Shown: piece by piece, positions 28,003-35,523 of the stretch | Position numbering within the stretch: position 1 is the stretch's first letter | How the letters are laid out: each line of letters opens with the position of its first letter | NCBI RefSeq assembly: GCF_014648995.1 | Contig: NZ_BMSE01000006.1 | Coordinates: forward strand, 248,001-312,000 | Length of the DNA: 64,000 nucleotides | Direction: 5' to 3' | DNA from: Streptomyces massasporeus | GTDB lineage: Bacteria; Actinomycetota; Actinomycetes; Streptomycetales; Streptomycetaceae | The notes under the pieces: model-generated | The model's input: the letters and a program-made list of their open reading frames with translations, nothing else | What the model was told of the DNA's origin: nothing | The model's database searches: none | Made by a program: the position numbers and the translations under genes

Positions 28003-28704
28003 TCAGGAACGGTCGTCGCGCCCGGCGGCCTCGTCCTCGGCCTGCTTGGCCTCGACCTCCGGGTCCAGGACCGACGGGCCCGTGCCGTCCACGGTCGACA
28101 GATGCCCCGACTCCGGGACCTCCGTCGCCGCCGGCGGCTCCACCAGCCAGTCCGGGTTGGCCTGCTTGTCCCACCACTTCCACGCGGCGAAAGCACCACC
28201 CGCCACGGCGCCCAGGATCACCAGCGTCTTCATGGCCTTACCGGCCTTGGCCCGCCGCTCGTGCTTGCGGACCAACTTCTGGATCTCCTTGGACGTGACC
28301 TGGCCGCGCAGCGCGGCCATGGCGGCCGTACTCCGCGCCGCGGCCTCGGCCGTGACGGGCACGGCCGCGGCCACCGCCTGCTCGATCCTCGGCCTGGAGA
28401 ACTCCGCCGCCTGGCGGGCGGCCTTACGGGTGCGTTCGGCGGCTTCCTGGGCGGCCTGGTCGACCTTCGGCGGCACATGCGTGCGGGCCTGCTCCAGATA
28501 CGGCTGCACCAGAGTGCCGTACTGGACACGCGCCTGCCCTGCGGCCTGCGTCACCTTGGGCGCTAGCCGTACGCGTGCCTCGTGTGCGTAGTGCGCGGCC
28601 CTGTCCTTGGCCGTGTCGGCGTAGGGCGCCACCACTTCCGCGGCGTGCAGCACGCTGTCCTTCGCCGAACCAGTCGCGGCGCGCACGCTGTCGATGCGGG
28701 TCAC
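28003..28704 (-). CDS. DUF5324 protein, predicted membrane-attached helical protein
   Basis: Protein of 233 residues. Residues 1-150 are strongly helical with Ala/Lys/Glu/Arg heptad patterns (SAKDSVLHAAEVVAPYADTAKDRAAHYAHEARVRL) and resemble apolipoprotein-like coiled repeats. One membrane span lies near residue 165 (TLVILGAVAGGAFAAWKWW), followed by an acidic tail. I recognise this as the Streptomyces DUF5324 family, from memory. Function unknown. ATG at 28704 with GGAGGAGGAA upstream, a strong ribosome site. Confidence 0.8.
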   Translation of the reverse strand: MTRIDSVRAATGSAKDSVLHAAEVVAPYADTAKDRAAHYAHEARVRLAPKVTQAAGQARVQYGTLVQPYLEQARTHVPPKVDQAAQEAAERTRKAARQAAEFSRPRIEQAVAAAVPVTAEAAARSTAAMAALRGQVTSKEIQKLVRKHERRAKAGKAMKTLVILGAVAGGAFAAWKWWDKQANPDWLVEPPAATEVPESGHLSTVDGTGPSVLDPEVEAKQAEDEAAGRDDRS

Positions 28705-29042
28705 GGGTTCCTCCTCCTCGGTGGCGTACGGTATTTCGACTTTCCACCCTTTTACGGATCATGCCTCCTGGCGCACGACCAGGCATGCGCGGAAGGGCAT
28801 CCGGGTCACACAAGTCGGCATCCGGAGCCGATCACGTGCAATAGCGGATGAATAGGGGGCAACAGGAGCTTGTCGTCGACAATGCCACGGATCGCCGCCC
28901 AGCGCCCCCGCCCCGGGACTACTGGCCGGATTTTCCACGGACACCCGCCGAGGGTTTCCCCCCGCCGCACCGAGGCCGGACGACGCGAGGGCCGGTCCGT
29001 GCGAGGATCAGGGGGTCACGGAAAGACAACGGAAGGCAGATC
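28705..29042. promoter_or_regulatory. Divergent region between the DUF5324 and cyclophilin genes
   Basis: This 338-base gap must hold promoters in both directions. I see no supported gene, DnaA box or parS. The cyclophilin ribosome site GGAAGG lies at its right end. Confidence 0.4.
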
Positions 29043-29570
29043 GTGGCTGAGCAGCTCTACGCCACCCTGAAGACCAATCACGGCGACATCGAAGTCCGGC
29101 TTCTGCCGAACCACGCGCCCAAGACGGTCAAGAACTTCGTCGAGCTCGCCCAGGGCGAGCGGGAGTGGACCCACCCGGAGACGGGCGAGAAGTCCACGGA
29201 CAAGCTCTACGACGGCACGGTCTTCCACCGGGTGATCAGTGGCTTCATGATCCAGGGCGGTGACCCGCTGGGCAACGGCACCGGCGGTCCCGGCTACCAG
29301 TTCGAGGACGAGTTCCACCCTGACCTGCGCTTCGACAAGCCCTACCTGCTGGCGATGGCCAACGCCGGACCGGGCACCAACGGCTCCCAGTTCTTCGTCA
29401 CCGTCTCCCCGACGGCGTGGCTGAACCGCAAGCACACCATCTTCGGCGAGGTCACCGACGCGGCCAGCCAGAAGGTCGTGGACACCATCGCCACGACCCA
29501 GACGAACCCGCGCACCGACCGGCCGCTGAACGACGTGGTCATCGAGTCGGTCGTCATCGAGACCCGCTGA
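29043..29570 (+). CDS. Peptidyl-prolyl cis-trans isomerase, cyclophilin type
   Basis: Cyclophilin of 175 residues without signal peptide, so cytoplasmic. Catalytic arginine in VFHRVISGFMIQGGDP, then GPGTNGSQFFVTVSPTAWLN and HTIFGEV are all conserved. It catalyses proline isomerisation during folding. Start GTG at 29043 (MAEQLYATLKTNHGDIEV), preceded by GGAAGGCAGATC. The frame is open 65 codons upstream, but the family N-terminus begins here. A strong terminator follows. Confidence 0.95.
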   Translation: MAEQLYATLKTNHGDIEVRLLPNHAPKTVKNFVELAQGEREWTHPETGEKSTDKLYDGTVFHRVISGFMIQGGDPLGNGTGGPGYQFEDEFHPDLRFDKPYLLAMANAGPGTNGSQFFVTVSPTAWLNRKHTIFGEVTDAASQKVVDTIATTQTNPRTDRPLNDVVIESVVIETR

Positions 29571-29597
29571 GTGCGACGGCTCCCGCAGGGAACCAAT

Positions 29598-29634
29598 CGC
29601 CCCGCTCATCCGTAAGGATGGGCGGGGCGGGCTT
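29598..29634 (+). terminator. Terminator after the cyclophilin gene
   Basis: A 14-base stem with one wobble (CGCCCCGCTCATCC / GGATGGGCGGGGCG), four-base loop, then GGGCTTTT. Confidence 0.85.
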
Positions 29635-29658
29635 TTCTCACACGACCTAGGGGAGACC

Positions 29659-30549
29659 ATGGACGACCAGGCTGCGGGCAGCCCGCAGGACGCCCACAGC
29701 GTCCCCATGTGCTACCGCCACCCAGATCGTGAAACGGGCATCCGCTGCACGCGCTGCGAACGCCCGATCTGCCCCGAGTGCATGGTCAACGCCTCCGTCG
29801 GCTTCCATTGCCCCGAGTGCGTCCGCACCGGTTCCGGCACGGGCCACTCGTCCACGGCCGCCATGCCCCGGACGATCGCGGGCGGCTCCATCGCAGCCGA
29901 CCCCCGGCTGCTGACCAAGATCCTCATCGGGATCAACCTGGCCGTGTTCATCGCCGTCCAGGTCCACGAGTCACTCCTGACCGACATCGTCCTGCTCGGC
30001 GCCTGGCCGCCCGCGCCCTTCACGCCCACCCAGGGCGTGGCGGGAGGCGAGTGGTACCGCATGGTGACGTCGATGTTCACGCACCAGGAGCCCTGGCACA
30101 TCGCGTTCAACATGCTCAGCCTGTGGTGGCTCGGCGGCCCGCTGGAAGCGGCCCTCGGGCGCGTCCGCTATCTCGCGCTCTACTTCATCTCCGGCCTCGC
30201 GGGCAGCGCACTCGCCTACCTGCTGGCGTCCCCGAGCACGGCCACCCTGGGCGCCTCCGGCGCGATCTTCGGCCTGTTCGGTGCCACGGCCGTGTTGATG
30301 CGCCGGCTCAACTACGACATGCGGCCGATCATCGCGCTGCTGGTGATCAACCTGATCTTCACCTTCAGCCCGGGGTTCAACATCTCCTGGCAGGCCCACA
30401 TCGGCGGCCTGGTCGCCGGTGTCGTCGTCGGATACGCCATGGTCCACGCCCCGCGGGAGCGCCGCGCACTGGTTCAGTACGGCGCCTGCGCCCTGGTCCT
30501 GGGTGTGGTCGTGCTCATGACCGTTCTGAGGACGGCGCAGCTCGCCTGA
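29659..30549 (+). CDS. Rhomboid-family intramembrane serine protease
   Basis: Protein of 296 residues. The N-terminus has a zinc-ribbon or B-box-like cluster of cysteines and histidines (CYRHPDRETGIRCTRCERPICPECM, FHCPEC). Six or seven membrane spans follow, carrying the catalytic serine in TLGASGAIFG and the catalytic histidine in WQAHIGGLVAG, with HIAFNMLSLWWLG as the loop-1 signature. It is predicted to cleave membrane-embedded substrates; which ones is unknown. ATG start with GGGGAG upstream. Confidence 0.93.
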   Translation: MDDQAAGSPQDAHSVPMCYRHPDRETGIRCTRCERPICPECMVNASVGFHCPECVRTGSGTGHSSTAAMPRTIAGGSIAADPRLLTKILIGINLAVFIAVQVHESLLTDIVLLGAWPPAPFTPTQGVAGGEWYRMVTSMFTHQEPWHIAFNMLSLWWLGGPLEAALGRVRYLALYFISGLAGSALAYLLASPSTATLGASGAIFGLFGATAVLMRRLNYDMRPIIALLVINLIFTFSPGFNISWQAHIGGLVAGVVVGYAMVHAPRERRALVQYGACALVLGVVVLMTVLRTAQLA

Positions 30550-30556
30550 CCAGGCG

Positions 30557-30756
30557 TTGTCCACAGCGGGTGTCGGATCTTGTGCATACGGTGCGGGAAC
30601 ACATGTGCCCCCTGTCACTGACCTGAGTTTCCGCAGGTCGGACAGGGGGCGAACAAGTTTTCGAAGACCGGTACTTCCGTCATACCGGCGTCAACGTCCA
30701 GCGGGTTATCCACAGATCGTCTTCATTATCCCCATGTGGAAAACCGCTGTGGATAA
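30557..30756. promoter_or_regulatory. Ectopic cluster of DnaA boxes
   Basis: About 200 non-coding bases between the rhomboid gene and crgA hold three perfect boxes: TTGTCCACA (30557-30565), TTATCCACA (30706-30714) and TTATCCACA on the minus strand (30748-30756). Two near matches lie between the last two: TTATCCCCA (30726-30734) and TTTTCCACA on the minus strand (30735-30743). These are closer to consensus than the boxes in oriC. Ectopic DnaA-box clusters that affect initiation frequency have been reported in Streptomyces; equivalence is inferred from position and composition. Confidence 0.88.
30607..30650. terminator. Bidirectional terminator between rhomboid gene and crgA
   Basis: GCCCCCTGTC (30607-30616) pairs with GACAGGGGGC (30641-30650), and inside it GACCT with AGGTC. 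It sits between two convergent genes and inside the DnaA-box cluster. Confidence 0.7.
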
Positions 30757-30803
30757 CTCAGCGAACAACCCTGGGCAGAGCTGCGTTCACCGGGTCGTGG
30801 CCG

Positions 30804-31058
30804 CTACTTCCACTGGGTCGAGACACCGAACCCGGCGGCGATGAAGCCGAAGCCCACCACGATGTTCCAGTTGCCCAGAGAGTCGATGGGCAGCGATCCG
30901 TCGGTGACGTAGAAGACGACGATCCAGGCCAGGCCGATGAGGAACATGGCCAGCATGACCGGCGCGACCCAGGCACGGTTGCTCAGCTTGATGGCGGTCG
31001 TCTGCTTGGCAGGCGGCGGCGTGTAATCGGCCTTCTTGCGGATACGTGACTTCGGCAC
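30804..31058 (-). CDS. crgA: Cell-division inhibitor CrgA
   Basis: Protein of 84 residues with two membrane spans (WVAPVMLAMFLIGLAWIVVFYV and WNIVVGFGFIAAGFGVSTQW) and a basic N-terminus MPKSRIRKKADYTPPP, the classic CrgA pattern ending in TQWK. In Streptomyces it delays or limits FtsZ-ring formation during aerial growth. It is divergent from the DUF881 gene across 140 bases, as is usual in actinobacteria, and lies next to a DnaA-box cluster. Confidence 0.96.
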   Translation of the reverse strand: MPKSRIRKKADYTPPPAKQTTAIKLSNRAWVAPVMLAMFLIGLAWIVVFYVTDGSLPIDSLGNWNIVVGFGFIAAGFGVSTQWK

Positions 31059-31198
31059 GAGGGTCTCTCCTGTCGATGCGCTGCGTGGCCGCGCAGGTAA
31101 CTGGGTCGGTCTCGGGGCAGCGTGAGGGGACTCCGATTTGCTCCCCCGGGCGTCCGTTAGCGTAGTGCTTCCGCCGCGCCGAAGGAGATAAGGGTACG

Positions 31199-31981
31199 TT
31201 GAGCAATTCTGCCGACTCCCCCGGGACGGGATCCACCCCTGAGCGCGTGCGCCGTTTTCGGCCCGTGCGCATCCTCACGGCGGCAGTGTTCGCTCTCGCG
31301 GGGCTCATCTTCTTCACCAGCTTCGATACCGCCAAGGGCACCAACATCCGCACGGACAGCTCGCTGCTGAAGCTGTCCGACCTCATCCACGAGCGCAGCC
31401 GGGAGAATGGCGAGCTGGACGAGACCAACGGCACCCTGCGCCAGGACATAGAGGCCCTCGCCGAGCGCGACGACGGCAGCACCAAGGCGGAGGACGACAA
31501 GCTCACGGCCCTGGAGAAGCGCGCGGGGACGCAGAAGCTCAAGGGCGACTCGCTCACGGTCACTCTGAACGACGCCCCGCCGGACGCCACCGCCAAGCTC
31601 CCCGGCTACCCCGAGCCGCAGCCCGACTACCTGGTCATCCACCAGCAGGACCTCCAGGCCGTGGTGAACGCGATGTGGCAGGGCGGGGCCAAGGGGATCA
31701 AGGTCATGGACCAGCGGCTGATCTCCACCAGTGCCGTGCGCTGCGTGGGCAACACCCTGATCCTCCAGGGCCGCGTCTACTCACCGCCGTACAAGATCAC
31801 GGCGGTCGGTGACCCGGGCAAGCTGCAGAAGGCGCTCGCGGCCTCCCCGGCGATCCAGAACTACATGGTCTACGTCAACGTCTACGGGCTCGGCTGGAAA
31901 GTCGAGGAGAACGGCCCGGTGACTCTGCCCGGCTACTCGGGCACAGTGGATCTGCATTACGCGAAGCCCGTGGAGCAGTAG
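31199..31981 (+). CDS. DUF881 membrane protein
   Basis: Protein of 260 residues. One N-terminal span (VRILTAAVFALAGLIFFTSF) is followed by a predicted coiled coil (about residues 55-115, LSDLIHERSRENGELDETNGTLRQDIEAL) and the DUF881 domain (LTVTLNDAPPDATA, YLVIHQQDLQAVVNAMWQGGAKGIKVMDQRLISTSAVRCVGN). TTG start supported by GAAGGAGATAAGGG upstream. DUF881 proteins sit beside crgA and cell-division genes in actinobacteria; a septum-related role is inferred only. The sortase gene begins 21 bases later. Confidence 0.88.
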   Translation: MSNSADSPGTGSTPERVRRFRPVRILTAAVFALAGLIFFTSFDTAKGTNIRTDSSLLKLSDLIHERSRENGELDETNGTLRQDIEALAERDDGSTKAEDDKLTALEKRAGTQKLKGDSLTVTLNDAPPDATAKLPGYPEPQPDYLVIHQQDLQAVVNAMWQGGAKGIKVMDQRLISTSAVRCVGNTLILQGRVYSPPYKITAVGDPGKLQKALAASPAIQNYMVYVNVYGLGWKVEENGPVTLPGYSGTVDLHYAKPVEQ

Positions 31982-32001
31982 CCGGACCGGGGGAGCTGCC
32001 G

Positions 32002-32679
32002 GTGCGCGTGATCGTCAGGACCGTCAGCGAACTGTGCATCACCGTCGGCAGCCTGATCGTGCTGTTCGTCGTCTACGTGCTCTTCTGGACCGGCGTGCGG
32101 GCCGACGGCGTCATGGACGACCAGATCGACCTGCTCCGGAAGGAGTGGTCCAAGCCCCGTCCGCCGGCTGCCGGCTCCCCTGTGGGCCCGGCGAAACCCG
32201 CGCCCTACGCCAAGGGCAGGCCTTTCGGGATCATGTACATCCCGCGGCTTGGTTTCACGTGGAACAAGCCGGTGCTCGAAGGCACCGCCACCGGCACCCT
32301 GAAGAAGGGCCTCGGCCACTACGCCGAGACGGCCCAGCTCGGGCAGAGGGGGAACTTCGCGGTCGCCGGCCACCGCCGCACGTACGGGGACCCGTTCAAG
32401 GACTTCCCCGAGCTCAGGCGGGGTGACGCGGTGGTGCTGACCGACGGCACGACCTGGTTCACGTATCGGATCGACAAAGGACCGTACAAAACAGTGCCCT
32501 CGGACATCGAGGTGATCGACCCTGTCCCACGTACATCCGGGTATACGCGTCCGGGCCGGTATCTGACGCTGACCACGTGCGAACCGGAGTGGGGACACAG
32601 TCACCGTCTGATCGTCTGGGCGCACCTGGACTCCACCCAGCCCGTGGAGGCAGGGAAACCGGAGGCGCTGCGCCGTTAG
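32002..32679 (+). CDS. Class E sortase (first of three)
   Basis: Protein of 225 residues with an N-terminal membrane span (VSELCITVGSLIVLFVVYVLFWTGV) and a sortase domain from about residue 70. Catalytic residues are visible: histidine in AVAGHRRTYGDPF, cysteine in LTLTTCEPEWGH and arginine in HRLIVW. Sortases attach LAxTG-type proteins to the wall. GTG start preceded by GGGGGAG. It differs from the two downstream sortases in its short linker and in having Glu after the cysteine. A one-mismatch parS lies inside it. Confidence 0.9.
   Translation: MRVIVRTVSELCITVGSLIVLFVVYVLFWTGVRADGVMDDQIDLLRKEWSKPRPPAAGSPVGPAKPAPYAKGRPFGIMYIPRLGFTWNKPVLEGTATGTLKKGLGHYAETAQLGQRGNFAVAGHRRTYGDPFKDFPELRRGDAVVLTDGTTWFTYRIDKGPYKTVPSDIEVIDPVPRTSGYTRPGRYLTLTTCEPEWGHSHRLIVWAHLDSTQPVEAGKPEALRR
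32252..32265. other. Near-match to parS
   Basis: GTTTCACGTGGAAC differs at one base from the 14-base parS palindrome. It lies in the sortase coding sequence (FTWN in that frame). It may be a weak ParB site or chance. Confidence 0.35.
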
Positions 32680-32732
32680 TCTGGTGGCTGTACGGCGTGG
32701 GTCTGGTGCCGTGGTACGACGGAAGGGACGGC

Positions 32733-32894
32733 ATGTACGGCTGGATCTGGCGGCATCTGCCGGGGAACACGTGGGTGAAGGCAGTGATCTCACTCGTCCT
32801 GGTCGTGGCCGTGGTCTACGTCCTCTTCCAGTACGTCTTCCCGTGGGCGGAACCGCTGCTGCCCTTCAACGATGTGACGGTGGACAACCAGTGA
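32733..32894 (+). CDS. Small single-span membrane protein
   Basis: Peptide of 53 residues (MYGWIWRHLPGNTWVKAVIS with a following hydrophobic helix LVLVVAVVYVLFQYVF and a tail PWAEPLLPFNDVTVDNQ). ATG preceded by GGAAGGGACGGC, and its stop codon overlaps the start of the next gene (GTGA), both supporting a real gene. Function unknown; probably part of the sortase gene group. Confidence 0.75.
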   Translation: MYGWIWRHLPGNTWVKAVISLVLVVAVVYVLFQYVFPWAEPLLPFNDVTVDNQ

Positions 32895-33529
32895 GCGCGC
32901 GCATTCTCGTCGTCGACAACTACGACAGCTTCGTCTTCAACCTGGTCCAGTACCTCTACCAGCTCGGGGCCGAGTGCGAGGTCCTGCGCAATGACGAGGT
33001 GTCGACGGCGCACGCCCAGGACGGCTTCGACGGGGTCCTGCTCTCCCCGGGGCCCGGCACGCCCGAGCAGGCCGGTGTCTGCGTCGACATGGTCCGGCAC
33101 TGCGCCGGCACGGGGGTCCCGGTCTTCGGCGTCTGCCTCGGCATGCAGTCGATGCAGGTGGCGTACGGCGGTGTGGTGGACCGGGCGCCCGAGCTGCTGC
33201 ACGGCAAGACCTCACTGGTCGAGCACGGCGGCGGCGGAGTCTTCGCCGGTCTGCCCTCCCCCTTCACGGCGACGCGCTACCACTCGCTGGCCGCCGAGCC
33301 CGCCACGGTCCCGGCGGAGCTGGAGGTCACGGCCCGCACGCACGACGGCATCGTGATGGGCCTGAGGCACCGCGAACTTCCGGTCGAGGGTGTGCAGTTC
33401 CACCCCGAGTCGGTGCTGACCGAGCACGGGCACCGGATGCTGGCCAACTGGCTGGTGGAGTGCGGCGACCAGGGTGCCGTGGCGAGGTCGGCCGGGCTCG
33501 CCCCGGTGGTGGGCAGGGCCTCGGCGTGA
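32891..33529 (+). CDS. Glutamine amidotransferase component, PabA/TrpG-like
   Basis: Class I glutamine amidotransferase of 212 residues: VDNYDSFVFNLVQYL at the start, LLSPGPGTPEQAG, the catalytic cysteine in FGVCLGMQSMQ, and HPESVLTEHG with the catalytic histidine and glutamate. It supplies ammonia to an aminodeoxychorismate or anthranilate synthase partner; no such partner is in the window, so PabA versus TrpG cannot be decided. The GTG start overlaps the small membrane gene, and its stop overlaps the next sortase start, so all are coupled. Confidence 0.9.
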   Translation: MSARILVVDNYDSFVFNLVQYLYQLGAECEVLRNDEVSTAHAQDGFDGVLLSPGPGTPEQAGVCVDMVRHCAGTGVPVFGVCLGMQSMQVAYGGVVDRAPELLHGKTSLVEHGGGGVFAGLPSPFTATRYHSLAAEPATVPAELEVTARTHDGIVMGLRHRELPVEGVQFHPESVLTEHGHRMLANWLVECGDQGAVARSAGLAPVVGRASA

Positions 33530-34665
33530 CCGCCCTGCGCCCCGAGCGCGAGTCCGACACCTCGTACGGGCAGCAGTCGTACGGGGCGCGGGGTGCGTTC
33601 GAGGAGTGGTCGGGCGGGGAGACGTACGGTGTGTCCCCGCAGTCGCAGCCGCAGCAGCCGTACGCGTCGTACGAACCCGTCCCGGAGGAGACGTATCTGC
33701 CGCCCGCCGACGAGGAGACGGTGGCGCTGCGGATCCCGGATCCACCGCCGGAGACCGGCGGCTCCACAACGGGCTCTGCGGGCTCTTCCGCCTCGCGGCA
33801 GGACGGGCCCGCCCACGGTGGGCGCGCGGCCCGCAGGAAGGCCGCCAAGCGTCGTCACGGACGCCATGGCGGCGCGTCGGACACCCCGTCGGGCTCCCAT
33901 GCCGCCCACGCCGGCCGTGGCACCGGCACGGGCAGCCCGTCGCGGGCGCCGCTGTCGCGGGTCGAGGCGCGGCGGCAGGCGCGGGCGCGCAAGCCCGGCG
34001 CGGCGGTCGTCGCGAGCCGGGCGATAGGAGAGGTGTTCATCACCACTGGCGTGCTGATGCTGCTGTTCGTCACCTACCAGCTGTGGTGGACGAACGTCCG
34101 GGCGCACGCCCAGGCCGGCCAGGAGGCCAGCAGCCTCCAGAACGACTGGGCGAGCGGCAAGCGCAACCCCGGGGCGTTCGAACCGGGGCAGGGTTTCGCC
34201 ATCCTGCACATTCCGAAGCTGGACGTGGTCGTCCCGATCGCCGAGGGCACCAGCAGCAAGGGCGTGCTCGACCGGGGCATGGTCGGCCACTACGCCGAGG
34301 GCGCGCTGAAGACGGCGATGCCCGGCGACAAGAGCGGGAACTTCGGGCTCGCGGGTCACCGCAACACCCACGGAGAGCCGTTCCGGTACATCAACAAGCT
34401 CGCTCCGGGCGACCCGATCGTCGTGGAGACGCAGGACGAGTATTTCGTCTACAAGATGGCGTCGATCCTGCCGGTGACGTCGCCGAGCAACACGAGCGTT
34501 CTGAATCCGGTGCCCACGGGCTCCGGATTCACCAAGCCCGGCCGCTACATCACGCTGACCACGTGCACGCCGGAGTTCACCAGCAAGTACCGGATGATCG
34601 TCTGGGGCAAGATGGTCGAGGAACGGCCGCGCAGCAAGGGCAAGCCGGATGCGCTCGTCAGTTAA
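33526..34665 (+). CDS. srtE1: Class E sortase with long cytoplasmic N-terminus
   Basis: Protein of 379 residues. The first about 165 are disordered and very Tyr/Gln/Ser/Arg-rich (SYGQQSYGARGAFEEW), then a basic patch, a membrane span (AIGEVFITTGVLMLLFVTYQLWW) and the sortase domain. Catalytic histidine in GLAGHRNTHG, cysteine in ITLTTCTPEF and arginine in YRMIVWG. In S. coelicolor the paired class E sortases SrtE1 and SrtE2 anchor long chaplins through LAxTG signals and are needed for aerial hyphae; this is the SrtE1-like member by order. GTG start overlaps the amidotransferase stop. Confidence 0.88.
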   Translation: MTALRPERESDTSYGQQSYGARGAFEEWSGGETYGVSPQSQPQQPYASYEPVPEETYLPPADEETVALRIPDPPPETGGSTTGSAGSSASRQDGPAHGGRAARRKAAKRRHGRHGGASDTPSGSHAAHAGRGTGTGSPSRAPLSRVEARRQARARKPGAAVVASRAIGEVFITTGVLMLLFVTYQLWWTNVRAHAQAGQEASSLQNDWASGKRNPGAFEPGQGFAILHIPKLDVVVPIAEGTSSKGVLDRGMVGHYAEGALKTAMPGDKSGNFGLAGHRNTHGEPFRYINKLAPGDPIVVETQDEYFVYKMASILPVTSPSNTSVLNPVPTGSGFTKPGRYITLTTCTPEFTSKYRMIVWGKMVEERPRSKGKPDALVS

Positions 34666-34679
34666 GGGCAGATGAACCA

Positions 34680-35429
34680 GTGGCAGCGACCACCGACACC
34701 GACCACGAGAAGCACACCGGCGGGGCGTCCCGGCCGCCTGCGGCACGTCGCAGGCCCGGCCCGATCGCCATGGCGGTCAGCTTCTTCGGGGAACTCCTCA
34801 TCACCGCGGGACTGGTCCTCGGCCTGTTCGTCGTCTACTCGTTGTGGTGGACGAACGTGGTCGCCGACCGTGCGGCCGGCAAGCAGGCCGACAAGGTCCG
34901 TGAGGACTGGGCGCACGGCCGGGGCGGCCCCGGCGCGCTGGACACCAAGAACGGCATCGGCTTCCTGCACGTTCCCGCGATGAGGAACGGCGAGGTCCTG
35001 GTCGAGAAGGGCACGTCGAACAAGATCCTCAACGACGGTGTCGCCGGCTACTACACCGACCCGGTCAAGGCGACCCTGCCGATGTCGGGCAAGGACGGCA
35101 ACTTCTCCCTCGCCGCCCACCGCGACGGCCACGGGGCCAAGTTCCACAACATCGACAAGATCAAGAAGGGCGACCCCATCGTCTTCGAGACGAAGGACAA
35201 GTGGTTCGTCTACAAGGTCTACGACATCCTCCCCGAGACGTCGAAGTTCAACGTCAAGGTCCTCTCCCAGGTCCCGAAGGAGTCCGGCAGGAAGAAGCCG
35301 GGCCACTACATCACCCTGACGACCTGCACGCCGGTGTACACGAGCACGTACCGGTACGTCGTGTGGGGCGAGCTGGAGCGGGTGGAGAAGGTGGACAGCG
35401 AGCGGACACCGCCGAAGGAACTGGGCTGA
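34680..35429 (+). CDS. srtE2: Class E sortase (third)
   Basis: Protein of 249 residues. A short polar N-terminus precedes a membrane span (FFGELLITAGLVLGLFVVYSLWW) and the sortase domain with histidine in SLAAHRDGHG, cysteine in ITLTTCTPVY and arginine in TYRYVVWGE. Start GTG at 34680, 14 bases after the previous stop, preceded by AAGGGCAG. By order and similarity it is the SrtE2-like partner. The preceding frame is open far upstream, but that part is the shadow of the SrtE1 gene. A perfect 16-base terminator follows. Confidence 0.88.
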   Translation: MAATTDTDHEKHTGGASRPPAARRRPGPIAMAVSFFGELLITAGLVLGLFVVYSLWWTNVVADRAAGKQADKVREDWAHGRGGPGALDTKNGIGFLHVPAMRNGEVLVEKGTSNKILNDGVAGYYTDPVKATLPMSGKDGNFSLAAHRDGHGAKFHNIDKIKKGDPIVFETKDKWFVYKVYDILPETSKFNVKVLSQVPKESGRKKPGHYITLTTCTPVYTSTYRYVVWGELERVEKVDSERTPPKELG

Positions 35430-35467
35430 CTGTGCTCCTTGGGGGAGACCGGCCGGTAGCATGACGG

Positions 35468-35506
35468 AGGCCCGAAGCCGCAACTTTCTCTTGCGGCTTC
35501 GGGCCT
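35468..35506. terminator. Bidirectional terminator after the sortase genes
   Basis: A perfect 16-base stem (AGGCCCGAAGCCGCAA with its complement), loop CTTTCTC, followed by TTTG. It lies between convergent sortase and Mrr-like genes. Confidence 0.88.
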
Positions 35507-35523
35507 TTGTCACGGCCGGGCCG

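Noticed and set aside
32891..33529. Reading the amidotransferase as TrpG specifically.
   Set aside because: PabA and TrpG cannot be separated by sequence here and no synthase partner is in the window.
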